A stretch of DNA of 64,000 nucleotides, taken from contig CM041293.1 in the NCBI GenBank assembly GCA_023052935.1, forward strand, positions 150,349,474 to 150,413,473, written 5' to 3'. The position numbers and the translations under genes are program-made. This document shows, in pieces, positions 45,046-57,495 of the stretch. Below the pieces are notes generated by a model that made no database searches, had not been told where the DNA came from, and saw only the letters and a program-made list of their open reading frames with translations. This stretch comes from Piezodorus guildinii (lineage: Eukaryota; Arthropoda; Insecta; Hemiptera; Pentatomidae). Each line of letters starts with the position of its first letter. The stretch's first letter is position 1.

Positions 45046-47244
45046 TGTTTTTTTTTTTACGACTTTCCCATCCTTAAATTAACATTGACCATTTTCGAAA
45101 TCAGAAGTTATTGTTTGTTACCAAAATCAATCAAGTAAAAATAAAAACCAGTTGCTTTAGATGAAATGGCTAGTATTCGTTTTTCTTTATGATAGATATG
45201 GTGGGATATTTTTTTTTCATAATTCTTTTATCTTGCTTAGCAGCACGAGGTCAGCCATTTGTAGCTTGTGTATTTTGAATAGTCATAGACTTCTATGGAA
45301 AAAAAAGTATGTTTTATAGAATTTGCACATGATTGGGCACACAAATGTGCTTCAAACCCTTTTATTTTAGAATTTTTTAGGAAGTTTGATTAATATTAAA
45401 AAAAAAAAACAAAAAAAAAACTATGTGATAGATTGAGAAGAAAAATAAAGGTGTAAGTTAAGGAGTGCTTCATAATTGTCCATGAATCGTTTATAATGGT
45501 CGTTGCCTAAATTTTATTTATTATTGCAGCGTTTGAGTAAAATGGGTTTTAACAGTTTTACGTACATTTGGACATTATCATTCCTTTTCGAATCAAATGG
45601 ACTGAAAATGGGGGTTCAATATTTTTCAAAGAATAATGCGCTAGGATCGAGAGTAAAGTACGGCCATAACGGTTGGTAGTTTTAATGTTGCTTCAGATTC
45701 TTAAAATTTATTGTTAAGAAAGTGTATCTCTATTGAGCTAGTCTCATAGAAATGCCTTAAGATGTCTTAACTTATTTTACTTATCTCATTCCTATATCAT
45801 TTTGAAATTCTCGACTTTGTGATTCCGGAAATATTGACGGAGAAGTAAAACTCACAGTTTTGTTTGTTTATTTATTTAACGTCATTTTATGCTACTGTGG
45901 CTAATCTGACGAATACTCACTGTGTTTTTTTTTTCTAATAAATTATTTTCTTTCCCTTGTAAACTTGTGATATTATTTAAATTAGAAACATATTTCATGT
46001 TAATAAAATAACAAGCAATACCTTAGTGAGAGAATGTTCTCATTAGTACATACTGATAACTGAATATTCAATGCAATTCACTGCTTATCTGACATGATAT
46101 ATTGTTTATTAGTCAAGCAATTCTGTCTGTAAATACTTTAGACATCTCATAAACTATAATGATCGGTATAAAAATGATGTTTTAAAACCTGTACGTTTTG
46201 TATTTCACATGCTTTAGCATACAAATTAGCATTCCATGTTTACCAATAATATTTTGTTAATATTACTTTTATCTAGACAATATCTATCTTACTGGATCAT
46301 AAATCTTATTCTTGTGTTGCTGTATAAGGACAGTAGCTATTTTTATCTAAAAAAAATAGAGAATGGAACGAATAAGCTCGGATTGAAAAATTTGTATTTG
46401 ATGCTTGTCTGTCTTACAGTTTGACAGGGTGACATGTTGTATTCGCCTGATTTAACGCATTGTTTCTATCCGACATTGATTTAACATAGTGTTAGAATAC
46501 TGTTGACGCATCAAAATATTCCTCGGAGTGTTTTTCTAGTAGTTTTTTTCTTTCACATTTTAATTGTCTATACATATTCTTCATTTTATTCTTCTTGTTC
46601 ACGCCATATTTTATGGCCCGATAAGGTTTTTCATGACTGTTTCTTTGAAAATAAAAAGCTGTATAATTTTTATGATATTTATCATAAGGTCATTTTTGTT
46701 ATTAATCTTTATTTTTTATTTGTTTTAAAAATAGTCTTTTTAAACATAATTAAAAGTTTTAGTTAAAAGACAGTAGAAGACGATCGTACTTCAATTGTTT
46801 TAAGAAGGACTCTTGGCAAGTCGAGTCTTAATGTAGCGTCTGAACGGTGAAGATGGGCCGTATACAAACCCAAGTCTCCTCTGAAGAAATTCTGAACGTT
46901 TGCAAACGTATTTATCCATCTTATCATTGTTCCCCTTGGAACTTGGAAGAGCCGCACTGCAGTAGTTTTCTTAAACACTCAAAAAGAGGACTTTCGTCGT
47001 TCAAGCCGCCCTGCTGTCATTTTTACTCAAAACTCAACTGAACATCTTTACGTGAATAGAGCCTATCTATTTCCATTATTGGAACATTCAATTTCTTAAT
47101 TATCATTCTTAAAACTGTTTAATTTTGATTCCTATATTTTTACGTCTTTAAGTATTTAATTAAATTTGTTTCTCATATTTTCTTCAACATTTAAATTAGG
47201 TTTATTTTGTTTCCTCTATTTTCTTACAGCTGTTACATATTTAA
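45046..47244. other. AT-rich stretch with a SINE tail fragment
   Basis: 45860-45920 on the minus strand matches the SINE end (GCCACAGTAGCATAAAATGA then CGTTAAATAAATAAA). The GC-richer segment 46770-47040 has open frames on both strands without a recognisable domain. Otherwise nothing. Confidence 0.4.
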
Positions 47245-47515
47245 GACAACAATACGCCTCAAATGTTACAGCAACTTATTCATCAAAATCGGCTGACCAG
47301 AAAAGCTTTGTACCGTGCGTTTTCACTTATTTACGATTTTCAAAAAAAACGGCTGTAACGATTTTGATAAAACTCGCTGTATCAATGTAAAATTAAATAT
47401 CATGCTGGAATTATGCTGATTGAAGTAGTCTGACAGGACATAATTACCAATATTTTAAATTATCCTTCTCCAAAGTACCCTTAATTTTGTAGATACGGAA
47501 AAATTTAGAATAACA
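47245..47515 (+). repeat. Repeat B, internal fragment (B8)
   Basis: ATATTTAAGACAACAATACG, TCATCAAAATCGGCTGACCA, ACGGCTGTAACGATTTTGAT and AGTAGTCTGACAGG match the middle of copies B1 and B9. Both ends are missing. Confidence 0.6.
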
Positions 47516-47530
47516 TATTGTTTTACCACC

Positions 47531-47690
47531 CCATCTCACAGAATCAAACCCTATGACAGATCCATCCTTACCCGTTCCACTACATTACGGAATTCCATAC
47601 CTCCCAATAAGAATTATACTTCTTCCTTATTCGCATTCAAATCTATACTTTTCCAATACCTATTATCCAAAACAGACGCTTGTTGATTAT
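47531..47690 (+). pseudogene. CR1/L2-like ORF2 C-terminus
   Basis: Open frame ending TGA at 47684-47686. It reads HRIKPYDRSILTRSTTLRNS, IPPNKNYTSSLFAFKSILFQ and YLLSKTDAC, aligning with the ORF2 tail at 10437 (RSTSFWNSLPSNIR...FKFLLFQHLLTS). W is replaced by R in the WNS motif. A T-rich 3' UTR follows without the hairpin seen in the other copies. Confidence 0.75.
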
Positions 47691-48770
47691 AAAATTTAGA
47701 ATTCGATTTTTTTATTAGAAGTGCTCAACCATTATAATGGCCAAATCTCTTCCTTTTTTTTTTTATTTTATATTTTTATTTATGATTATTTGTTCTTAAC
47801 TTCTCATTATATTGCCTTATTGATATATATACATATTTTTCTCCCCCCTTCAACTTAGCATATAATTAAATGTATTTATTGTATCTCAGTCAGATATTTT
47901 TCTTTATTTGTAACACTTTGTAAAATTTTCTATTCTATTAAACATCTTTTTACTAAGCCGTGACTGTTATACTAATTTGTTTTGTTATATAAAAGTTTTT
48001 GAGTATTGAAGCGAATCATTTATTTTTTTTTTAATAAAAGGCAGAATAAATGGCATAATGGAAAATGAAACCATGCTGTTGTGAGAAAATTCATGTTAAG
48101 TACATCCGATCAGGTACATCTTTATAAATTATTTATTCAATGCATCTGAAGATATCTATGTAAATATATTATTAGATGTAGTAACAGCTACATCCATAAG
48201 CCATAAGATGGACCCTTTGTAGGATTAATGCATCCTTCAGCCTTATGAAAGTTTCCATAGGAATCTTGGATTACGTAAAGCGCAGTATCTCACGTCGAAC
48301 TCCAAGGTCAAGGAACTCCAAGTCTTGTCAAGGTTCAGGTGCCGATGTTGATAATACACAGCCAGGCGTACAATGGCTGGGTGCTGTATGAGATTCTATA
48401 TAATTTTGTAGAATACCGTAATCACACTACCTGTTTCTTTATATCAACATTTATACTTTCCGTATATATGACATTGCAGTTACAGAATATACTGAAAGGG
48501 AGGATGTAATGGCCGTTATGCAATTTTATTTACTCGTGTTTTGAGTAGATGAATAAGCAAAGCTATGACATGCAAATGTTAAAAGAAAACAATGACTTAT
48601 AAGGGATATTATCATTATGCACTGTCGATCCGTTCTCATTTGAATGCAATTGTCCCAAACTGTGAGGCTGAAAATGAAGAGAATCAATCTCTTATTCTCA
48701 ATAAATCTAAATACGTAATCAAATTCAATAAAGACAGCATAATTAATCAGATGATAGAGCACAGATACTG
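47691..48770. other. AT-rich stretch without recognisable genes
   Basis: No assignable frame or repeat. Open frames around 48526-48831 overlap on both strands and show no domain. Confidence 0.35.
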
Positions 48771-49925
48771 CGCACAGCGGTTCCAAACGCACTTTTTCGA
48801 GACAGAAGTTTGCACTTCTCGTTCTATTTAAGATATAGCAGCAACTTTAACTTTATTTTGTTTCTTAGTAAATTCACTATCAATAGTGTGATTGGCATTT
48901 TTTAGCTAATTTTTGTGTCATAAAAGTTTATAAGTTTTGTCATTTATTTCAGAGAAATGTTCCTGTAACTAATTATTCTTATATATATATCTATATATCC
49001 TGCATTTAGCTTTGTTTAAAATTGCAATTAGATATGTTTAAGAAAACTTTAAGTTTCATATTGATGATTTTTTAATAATTTTTAAAAAAAGTAATAAAAA
49101 ATAATATTATTTCAAATAACTCTCTCTCTCTCTCCCTCTATATTATATATATATATATAATCAAACATAGTGAAGTGCGAATTGCCTTTAAAATTTTAGT
49201 TTGTTTCTAGTTGTCTAAAACTACAAAACCGTAAATTGATTTCTACGCTTTTGGTAAAGAAGAACGCATTGTTGGCTATAGAAATTTCTTCGATAAAAAG
49301 ACTAGAAAAAAATTGACATATAAAATTATTTTGATGCCTAACTTAATTTTTCCAAATGATAAACCATAAAGAAGTTCTGCCCCGAAGCGGGATACAATTA
49401 TAAATGTGTTTGTGTAGGATATTTTTGTTACTTATTTTCCTTAAATTTAATATATCAAATTTACCATTGTAATGTATACAATTTGAATGATAAACTAGCA
49501 TTAATTATTAGATAGAATCTACATAAAAATAAAGAAAGAGAAATTCAGCTCGCAAACACGATACAATGCCGAGAAATGAAACTGATGTGTAATGCCACGG
49601 ATACATAAATTGTATAAATTACAATATCTATATGTGATACAATAAATTTAAGGAAAATAAATTTAAAAAAATACTCTACACAAACATATAATCATTAATC
49701 TTGATTCGGGGAAGTTCTTCATTAGAGTTTATTATTTTAAAAAATTGAGTTAGGATCAAAATAATTTTATATGTCAATTTTATATAGCCAAATATGCTTC
49801 CTGCTTTAATAAAAGTGCAGAAATCAATTTACGGTTTTAAAATTTTGTCCGTAAAAATGGCTGATATATCTTAAATAGAACGACCACTGCTGACTTTTGT
49901 CTCGTAAAAGTGCGTTTGGAACCGG
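48771..49925. repeat. Long imperfect inverted repeat, left arm interrupted
   Basis: TTCCAAACGCACTTTTTCGA (48781) pairs with the complement at 49902-49921, and CGTTCTATTTAAGATATA (48819) with 49865-49883. CCGTAAATTGATTTCTA (49229) pairs with TAGAAATCAATTTACGG-like sequence at 49819-49834, and the inner portions pair to about 49480/49640. The pairing offset shifts by about 361 bases between the outer and inner parts, so about 360 bp (including a (CT)n(AT)n microsatellite, 49122-49160) was inserted in the left arm near 48840-49200. Probably a fold-back or MITE-like element. Confidence 0.6.
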
Positions 49926-50544
49926 AGTGCAGATCACTCATGCATGTTGGAGACTTATATTTTTGTTCATATGAATTAAAAAAAAAATAAAAACTGCATA
50001 TCATTACAAAGTGGTTTAATATTTCTGAATAATTGTATAATGGTATTAAAATTCTTAAAGCTGTGTAAACAGTGAGCTCATATGTACAAAAATTAATAAA
50101 TTAAAGGCTTATGAAAATGAATCAGCCACACGTTCAATTAATATTCAACTGAAATAGCCAATCATTTTGCTACGTTCAAAGCCTCCTATCTCGACTATTT
50201 CTTGACCGATTTTATATATTTTTTGAGAATTAATTCCAAATCGACAATTATATAAGCTACACATAAATTGGTAAGGTAAACAGACGTACTTTTTTATTAT
50301 TCCTTAATTTAGTTCTACGGATCTTGTAACGCAAGCCCTCCATATATGAAGAGGGTTTATTGATTTCTTCTTTAATTCCATAACAAAGGTTTATTTTAGA
50401 AAATAGTAAACTGAAAATGATAGGCTTAGGATGATTTTGCAAAAAAAAATAAATGTTAAACGATGTGCATAGACTTTTAAGGTAAAAAAAATAATAATTA
50501 AAACATATACTTATTTTATCATTAGGACTGATGGATGAAAATAA
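49926..50544. other. AT-rich stretch without recognisable genes
   Basis: Nothing supported. The minus-strand frame 50257-50625 has no domain and runs into the N2 copy in the wrong frame. Confidence 0.35.
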
Positions 50545-51375
50545 AATAATAATAGGCTTACCGAACCCGAGGGTTCGATGCCGATGCCACCAAATCTCCC
50601 CTACACAGGCTCGTCCAATGTTCACCGTTCAAGCCCAAGCCCTCGAGATCAGCCTTAACGCAATCCCCCCAGCGACGTTTCGGCCTACCTTTCGGACGCC
50701 TACCAGTCGGATCAGCGAATACCAACTTTCTCGGAATCCGTTCCTCACCGAGCCCAATGACCTTTACTCGCCCATTTGAGTCTCCGCGATGCTATCAACT
50801 CAATTATATTCACAGGGTACAAGCTCCGCAATTCTGCGTTGTGCAACCTTCTAAAGTCCCCAGTGGCCTCATCTCTCTTCGTATCAAATATTTTACGCAG
50901 TAGCTTATTTTCGAAAACCTTAAGCCGTTGTTCATCCTTCAAAGTAAGCGGCCACGTTTCACATCCGTAGATTACCGTCGGAAGAATAATAGTTTTATAA
51001 ATTCTAACCTTTAAGTTTTTAGACAGAAGCCACGAGCTAAGTAATTTAGCAACTGAATAATAACACGCATTTCCCGCCTTTAACCAGGACTATATTTCTT
51101 CCTGGATTTCATTTTTTCTTGTTATCATTGAACCTAAGTACTTGAATTTCTCTACTTGCTCAAAAGTATGCCCTGATATATTAATATCATCAAGATCGCC
51201 ACCGTTTCTGCTACTAATCCTAATTTCCTCTTATCGGTATTTATTTCCAGTCCTATTTCCTAAACCGGTTTTTATTAACACATTTGTATTTAGTTTTATG
51301 GTTTCCGTGTCTCAGCCTAGCAGTACCAAATCTTCGGCATACCTCATGATGACCCATCGGATGAAAATAAAATAG
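50545..51375 (-). pseudogene. Decayed non-LTR ORF2 copy, family N2 (RT palm to C-terminus)
   Basis: Minus strand from 51365: MRYAEDLVLLG (RT box, with E replacing the first D of YADD), a stop, then ISGHTFEQVEKFKYLGSMIT, a stop, and LKAGNACYYSVAKLLSSWLL. LKVRIYKTIILPTVIYGCET, ENKLLRKIFDTKRDEATGDF, RRLHNAELRSLYPVNIIELI and SRRLKWASK follow, then the basic GRRPKGRPKRRW tail near 50700. It covers the RT region that is deleted in the 26.6-kb copy; the two share the C-terminus closely. A short spacer at about 50710-50770 differs between them. Dead by several stops and by the altered catalytic box. Confidence 0.8.
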
Positions 51376-52363
51376 AAATAAACAGTTTATCGAAATTAAA
51401 AAAAGATTTTTATATTATACTTATTGATATTATTATATTTTCTGTCTTAATTACTCCTACGTTGATAAATCTCTTGATAGTTTCTTAACAAGGTGGTATA
51501 GTACTAACTAAAATAGAAATGTTATTTAAAACTATTAATAATAATTTTATCGCTCAATTATATGGACTATGAAACAATATTTATAAATTCCAAAAAATTA
51601 AACGCCTCTTTTTGAAAATAATTATTAAGAACCAATATCAATATGATTGATCATCTCCAAAAATCTTTTTTACTTGTATTGTAATTTATGTAAAGAAATA
51701 TTTGTCTTGCTTTTAAGTAAATACATCAGCTAAATACTTTCACACTTTATTATATATGATCAACTTTATACTTCACAGTGAGTGTCGACACGCGGTAAAA
51801 CCTGTCCTAAAGTTGCATGTAATGGAGTATTAAAAAAAATGTATGCAATAAAATAAAAAACGTGTTATTAAACTTGTAAAAAGCAATAAAATATGATCTA
51901 TGTTATATTTTTTGCAGTCATTCCATTTACGTAGCAGCTGACTCGTTTCATAAAGTTCTAGAATGACTAATAACACCGATGAATTTTTATTAGATAAGGT
52001 TGACGTAAAAACGAGTTTCATTATTCCAGTACATTATTTTTTTGTCTTTATAAATTACCGTATTTCGGGTCGTCTCGAATCAGCCGCCATTTTGAAATAA
52101 AATGGCTCATGGCAGAGATCCAAGAATCTTTGCATAGTGACTTTAACGTCGGTTACAAACCTTCGGCTCTGTAGTGCCGGAGAGAAAATAAAAAAACATG
52201 TTATGAAATGTGATGTTCACCGAATAATAGGATATTTACTTGAATGGATAAAGAAATTTAAAGCGATCAGTTCATCCATTAATGTGTTAAAGATTGAATA
52301 ATGATCTGACAAATCTTGATTTATTTTATTATTTTAAATAATTAACCTCAGCCACTTACTCAT
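51376..52363. other. AT-rich stretch with an isolated Tc1 end-like string
   Basis: CACAGTGAGTGTCGACAC at 51774-51791 resembles the outer end of Tc1 terminal repeats (CAGTGAGTGTC), as also seen inverted at 7905-7924. No transposase nearby. Otherwise nothing. Confidence 0.35.
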
Positions 52364-52990
52364 ACCTGTTGAACAAATCCGATACCTAGGACTCCATCAT
52401 GACAAACGTCTTACATGGAACCCTCACACGAGACTAAAACGACAAGAAACTGTCCGTAGATACCGATTACTACAACACTTACTAGACAAACGTTCAAAAC
52501 TTCCAATTCACCACAAAAAGCTCATTTATATCACTGTCATCAGACCCATCTGGACACATGGAATCGAGTTTTGGGGCTCTACTAAGCCATCTAATTCCTC
52601 TCGCATCCAATCCTTACAATCCAGAATCCTTCGCAAAATCCTAAATGCTCCTTATTTCGACACAAATAAAATCATCCATAACGACCTTAATATCCCATTT
52701 ATGGCAGATCTTTCTCGTACCAGATATACCACTTTTAATTCCAAACTCCCAACTCATATAAACCCTCTTGTCCGCAACCTATCAACCTCAAATATTCCTG
52801 ACAACCCTCCGAGGCGATTGAAAAGAAGATGGCCTCGGGATCTACTTACTTAAATAAACATCGAAGTACTACCGCTGGGTAGTTTCTTCACAAGCCTTAT
52901 ACGCCTTTTATTATAATTCATCACTTTTACTTATTGTATTTATGTAATATACAGTTGTAAAATTCAATAAAATATAAATAAAATAAAAAA
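52364..52990 (+). pseudogene. Jockey-clade ORF2 C-terminus, uninterrupted
   Basis: A frame open from 52368 to the stop at 52851-52853 (161 codons): VEQIRYLGLHHDKRLTWNPH, then KLIYITVIRPIWTHGIEFWG, SLQSRILRKILNAPYF, IIHNDLNIPFMADLSR and PPRRLKRRWPRDLLT. The whole post-RT region lacks stops, unlike its relative at 4483-5531, which it matches closely including the 3' UTR (GCTGGGTAGTTTCTTCACAA-type segment, then TACAGTTGTAAA). The tail is AATAAAATATAAATAAAATA. It is 5' truncated just before VEQIRYLG and lacks the RT active site, so it is not functional. Confidence 0.85.
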
Positions 52991-53019
52991 ATAATGAACC
53001 TCAGTAATCGTCCAAAAAA

Positions 53020-53345
53020 AAATAAATAAAGGACACCGCGACGAGTAAAAAAAAAAAAAAAAAGAAGAAAAAGGAAAAAAATAAAATCTAGCCTTTATAT
53101 AGGCTTGTTTATTTATTTTCCACAAAACGAAAAAAGAATCATTGAAATCGGTTTAGAAATAGCATATATATTTTGTTTTGAAATTAGCAATCGTGATTGA
53201 CTATTTTCCATTGAATTATTTATTTTCATATCAGTTAATTGCCTTTAAATAGCTATATCCTAATATAGTCATTTTAGTATAGAAATAATAAACCAATGTG
53301 TAATAATTTGCAGTGCTTTAAAGAATCTAATGAAAAATACAAGCT
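53020..53345 (-). repeat. Repeat A, terminal fragment
   Basis: AGAAATAATAAACCAATGTG, then TAATAATTTGCAGTGCTTTA (53280-53322) is the outer end, and AAAACGAAAAAAGAATCATTG with poly(A) blocks toward 53040 resembles the T-rich interior (inverted). Truncated. Confidence 0.55.
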
Positions 53346-53710
53346 TTTCCATTGTCTGTTTTACATTAGACTTAGCTCAAGAGTTCAAGGTCCAATGTAT
53401 TTTTGGGTAAAAAAGAGGATGATAAAGCCGCTTCTCGAAAGATTTGGCGGGATCATGTATGAATCACCTTTTTATCGGTGGTTTCAAGTCAAAAAACAAT
53501 TTATTTACTCTGACTGTTATTGAATAAGCTATTCCATCCTTATTTCAGAACAGGTTTCGAAGATAATCTGATGATACATGCTCATCTTTAAGCAAATGAA
53601 TCAATCTTGTTCGTCCTTCCTGGCTTAAATCAGTAATTGAGCAACCAGCACTATTCCAAGTCGTCAATAAAATAGTTGAGAAGTGTTAAACCTATTTTAA
53701 AATTCTTATA

Positions 53711-54560
53711 ACTTTCACTTACATATATATGGAATATATAGTAAGGGAAAGTACTGCAATCGTGAAAATTCAGTTTTCAACGGCAATGCACGTTTTAGGG
53801 TCCCCTGAGTCCAAATGATCAAGTCCCGCAAAACGTTCTGTGTGTCTGTAAGTGTACGTGTGTGTGTGTGTGTGTGTGGTTACTATAACGCGAAAACAAA
53901 AAGTCCTATGAAACTGAAGTTTTATATTTAAGACAACTATACGCCCGAGATGTTACTAAATTTTTTTCATCAAAATCAGCTGACCGGAAGATGTACTTTA
54001 TACCATGCATTTTGCACCTGTTTACGTTTTTCTCTAAAACGGCTCTAACGATTTTGATTAAACTCGCTATATCGATGTAAAATTGGACGGGCTTTAATAT
54101 GTAGGTTTCATTCTGATTGAAATAGTCTGAAAGGGCTTAAATACCGATATTTCAAAATGTCTTCTTCTGAAGTACCTATAATTTTGTATATTTTATGAAA
54201 AGGACCATATCATCTGATTTGTATTGATAAAAAACAGGTAAATATATAAGTTGGACAAATTCGATATCCAATTTTATAAAATATTTTGTTATGCAATTTT
54301 TAGATTTTTTATATTAAGAACAGTAATATAGACTTATGATATACCGTTTGAAAGCCAAAGATTTTCGAAAAATTATTATTTTTTACATACAATTGTTAAA
54401 GTTAATAGAGAGTGATGAAAAGCTGATAAAACTAACTGATTATCGTAGAAAATAATCTAAGAGATTATTTAATAAAACACATGTTTCTATTGAAATTTAA
54501 TGTAATTAATTCTTTAAAAATTTATTTTTATCTCTAACAATGCTTAAAAATTCTTAATTA
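53711..54560 (+). repeat. Repeat B, long copy (B9)
   Basis: Starts exactly ACTTTCACTTAC (53711-53722), then ATATATATGGAATATATAGT, AAGGGAAAGTACTGCAATCG, the CAGTTTTCAACGGCAATGCA block and a (TG)n stretch at 53860-53878. TCATCAAAATCAGCTGACCG, ACGGCTCTAACGATTTTGAT and AAATAGTCTGAAAGGGCTTA follow. The far end (GTCGTGTGTTGCCCGC) is missing. Confidence 0.75.
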
Positions 54561-55149
54561 AATACAGTGTTCTATCAATAATAGATTGAGAATAAATCAT
54601 AATAGTATTTGTTGTTAATAACAATCGGAGTATTTTATAAAGAATACAACTCTTTCCTGTAGTGCAGGCATAGAAAGCAGGTAGAGGAGACCTTGGTGGA
54701 CTTAGATCTTTGTTTCTAACAACACATTATCATTACTAAATATATAAGGGATTAAAAACAGAAAAAAACATATACTGGTCAGATAATTTTCTTAATTTCC
54801 TGATTTTCTCAAGGCGAGAAATCTTCAGACCATTTCTAAGAACCCATTTCAAACCTCATTGCATTACAATGATACATATTATCTAGAGGAAATCTTGATA
54901 ATTAGACCTTTTATCCTTAGCACAATCCTTTGGTCATTCCTCAGAATCTTTTATATAATCGGTGTAATGATCACCGATTCTTTTATCAAGAAGGATCCAT
55001 CTGCTTATATGGTACCGTAACTACCGATAAAATAGCTTTTGGACCGCTCAGCTGTTTTATCTGAAAAGCTGGAAGCCATGAGGATGATTGCACAGCCATT
55101 ATGATTACACAATTGATTAATCTAGCAAGGATTTAAAATGTAAAATAAA
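54561..55149. other. Unassigned stretch
   Basis: No reading frame, tRNA-like head or repeat family recognised. Moderately AT-rich. Confidence 0.35.
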
Positions 55150-55372
55150 TAAATGGTTCGGTCTAGAAGCCTAAATTTTGCCTATCCAGGTTTAATTGGG
55201 GTAGAAATCTTTAACGAGTACCTGACTTTGCACAGGCTCGAGACCACCTTTTAACGTCCCCTCCTAAGAACGGCATAACTAAGGACTTTTTACTCTCATT
55301 AAATAATCCTAGGGCTTCCTGCGGGTTTGAACTGGAGACTTTTGGCATAGGATGCTGTTATGCTAACCCCCA
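55150..55372 (-). mobile_element. SINE copy (family of 32771-33052)
   Basis: Minus strand. TATGCCAAAAGTCTCCAGTT, then CAAACCCGCAGGAAGCCCTA (degenerate B box) runs into the body: AAAAAGTCCTTAGTTATGCC, GGTGGTCTCGAGCCTGTGCA, AGTCAGGTACTCGTTAAAGA and AAACCTGGATAGGCAAAATT. The tail is replaced by ATTTATTTATTTTA-like sequence. Several substitutions; older than the 32.8-kb copy. Confidence 0.75.
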
Positions 55373-56699
55373 TCTTTCCTACTCCCCCCACCCCCATGTT
55401 CGTCTGTTAACCACTGTGAAAGGTCTGATTTCAAGGATTTGGTACAGATTTTTAAAATTCTAATCATCCATTATTGGATCCATTTCAACCGATTATACTA
55501 CGAACACCGATTAGGTTGTCTGTTGTTTCTAAAACTTAAACTTACAAGTGTAACTTATGTTTGTCTCGAATCCTTTTTATCAGGCGTTCACTTATGGTTC
55601 CGCCTTAAAGGTTTATTTGTCCAAAAGTCCAAATATTCCAAAATCACTCAGCAATTTTTATTAATAAACTTTTACCTTTTCTCAAAATATATTTAAATAT
55701 TTTTCTATTGGAAAGCTAACAAAGCAAAGGATATTATGAAAGAAATGATCACATCATTGTAAATTAGTGAGAAGTTTATAACACCAAAGAGTTTGCTAGT
55801 GTTCTCACTTTATTTTTTTTAATAGTGTGAATAGAAATTACTGCAAGTCATGTCCCAAAAAATATACAAATATATCTCTATTATTCTTGGTATTAATAAT
55901 CCAGATACTTAACTACTTCCTCCTTTTGTTTAAGGGCCAGTGGAATTAAAAATAGCTTTTCATTCGACGAATAATATTAACCTATTAAATAAATATGTTT
56001 CCTGTATAAAATTGTCTTAATAAACATTCTAAATTATTTTAGTGTGTTGATGATTAGTAAAAATGAAATAGTATATGAAGATATAAAAATTTCACAGAAG
56101 AAATATATGTATAGACCAAGAAGTATATTTAGTAAATGAAAACCTATTAAAACGTATATTTTATTTTCAATTAAGCTAAACATCACGCTTTGTGGCACAA
56201 CGAAGATATAAAAAGAAGAGGAGTTTTATTGGTTTTTAGATTTAATGACTTGGAAAACACATTAGTTTACTATAAGTCCTGTTTTGCGGTAAAGTATCAG
56301 ATTGCCTATAAAGAATGCGTCTTATATTTAGTGATAAAAGAAAAAAAAAAAAAGAAACTCAATATACAACCACTTGCTACTCAAAAATGAAAACAACTAT
56401 TTCCGCCATCCTGAAGTTGAAGAAAACGCAAAATAACAACAAACAAGATTTAAAAATAGTATATTCTTAATATTTTCACATCAATTTTATTCTTCTTATT
56501 TTAGAATAAAGACGGTTTGTTATTATTGAAGTTAAGTAAAAGATTTTCGAGATCAAGAAACCGCGATGAACAGAGTAGGAAAAGAAAAATATTAATCCTA
56601 TATGGGCAAACCACAACTTATAACAGATGTGATTCCCCGATAGCTCGGTTATTATTGATGATAAGGAAAAAATGTGAAGTGTTCTGGAATCAGGAATTT
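55373..56699. other. AT-rich stretch without recognisable genes
   Basis: Short open frames (55439-55696, 56190-56390, 56517-56720) show no domain or coding-like composition. Nothing else. Confidence 0.35.
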
Positions 56700-57294
56700 T
56701 TATTGTTATTATTTCAATAAAAATTAAAAGAAAATTAATGTATTGCTTTGATATCAGCTAATTTCATGTAAACAGCTATATAAACTGTTATATATTATTT
56801 GTAAATAATAAACTATTGGGTAATAACTTACAGTGTTTTTAAGAAAATATTTATATTATTCACACCTAACAAAAAGGTTAATTTTGGTTTATTATTTTCA
56901 ATAATCAACCTTTGTAATCGACGAAAAAAAAAAAAAAAAAGATACCCCAGCTCAAAATTTGAGAGCTCACGTTTCAAGATGCGTAGAATCCGAATAACGA
57001 ATAAAGACATCCGTTGGTATGCCGTCCGCGGCATTTCTCCGAAACTACTGGACCAATTTTTTTTTAATTCGTCACAAAAATACTAGTCCATGCTACGACG
57101 ATCCTAACACCTAGACGTTGATATAAGCTGGTTAGTTTTAAAAGGGCGGCCGATTAAACGTAATTTATATTCAATAACTCAGTTTTTACAATTTTTGAAG
57201 ATAGTGGCAAAAAAATATCAGTGTGTTTACCAAAAAAACGAGAATAATTATATAAAAGAGAAAAAAAAATGAAATTTTATACATAAATACGCCC

Positions 57295-57424
57295 CGGATC
57301 ACTTGTAGCTGGGTGGTTAGCATAACAGCCTCCTATGCCAAAGGTCACGGGTTCAAACCCGCAGGTGGTCCTGGCCATAGTAGCATAAAAGTGACGTTAA
57401 ATAAATAAAAAACAAACAATCAAC
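57295..57424 (+). mobile_element. Internally deleted SINE with target-site duplication
   Basis: The complete tRNA-like head (CGGATCACTTGTAGCTGGGT ... GGGTTCAAACCC ... GGTGGTCCT) is joined directly to the SINE tail GGCCATAGTAGCATAAAAGT then GACGTTAAATAAATAAAA; about 150 bases of body are missing. Direct repeats AATACGCCC at 57286-57294 and 57425-57433. Confidence 0.9.
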
Positions 57425-57495
57425 AATACGCCCTAGTGAAACTCAGTTACTTTTGTCGATAGAGAAAATTATGTATAGAGTTTTAGAATCGGTGG

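Noticed and set aside
46763..46978. Helix-turn-helix transposase fragment
   Set aside because: A weak resemblance only (VPRGTMIRW); no catalytic motif or terminal repeat nearby.
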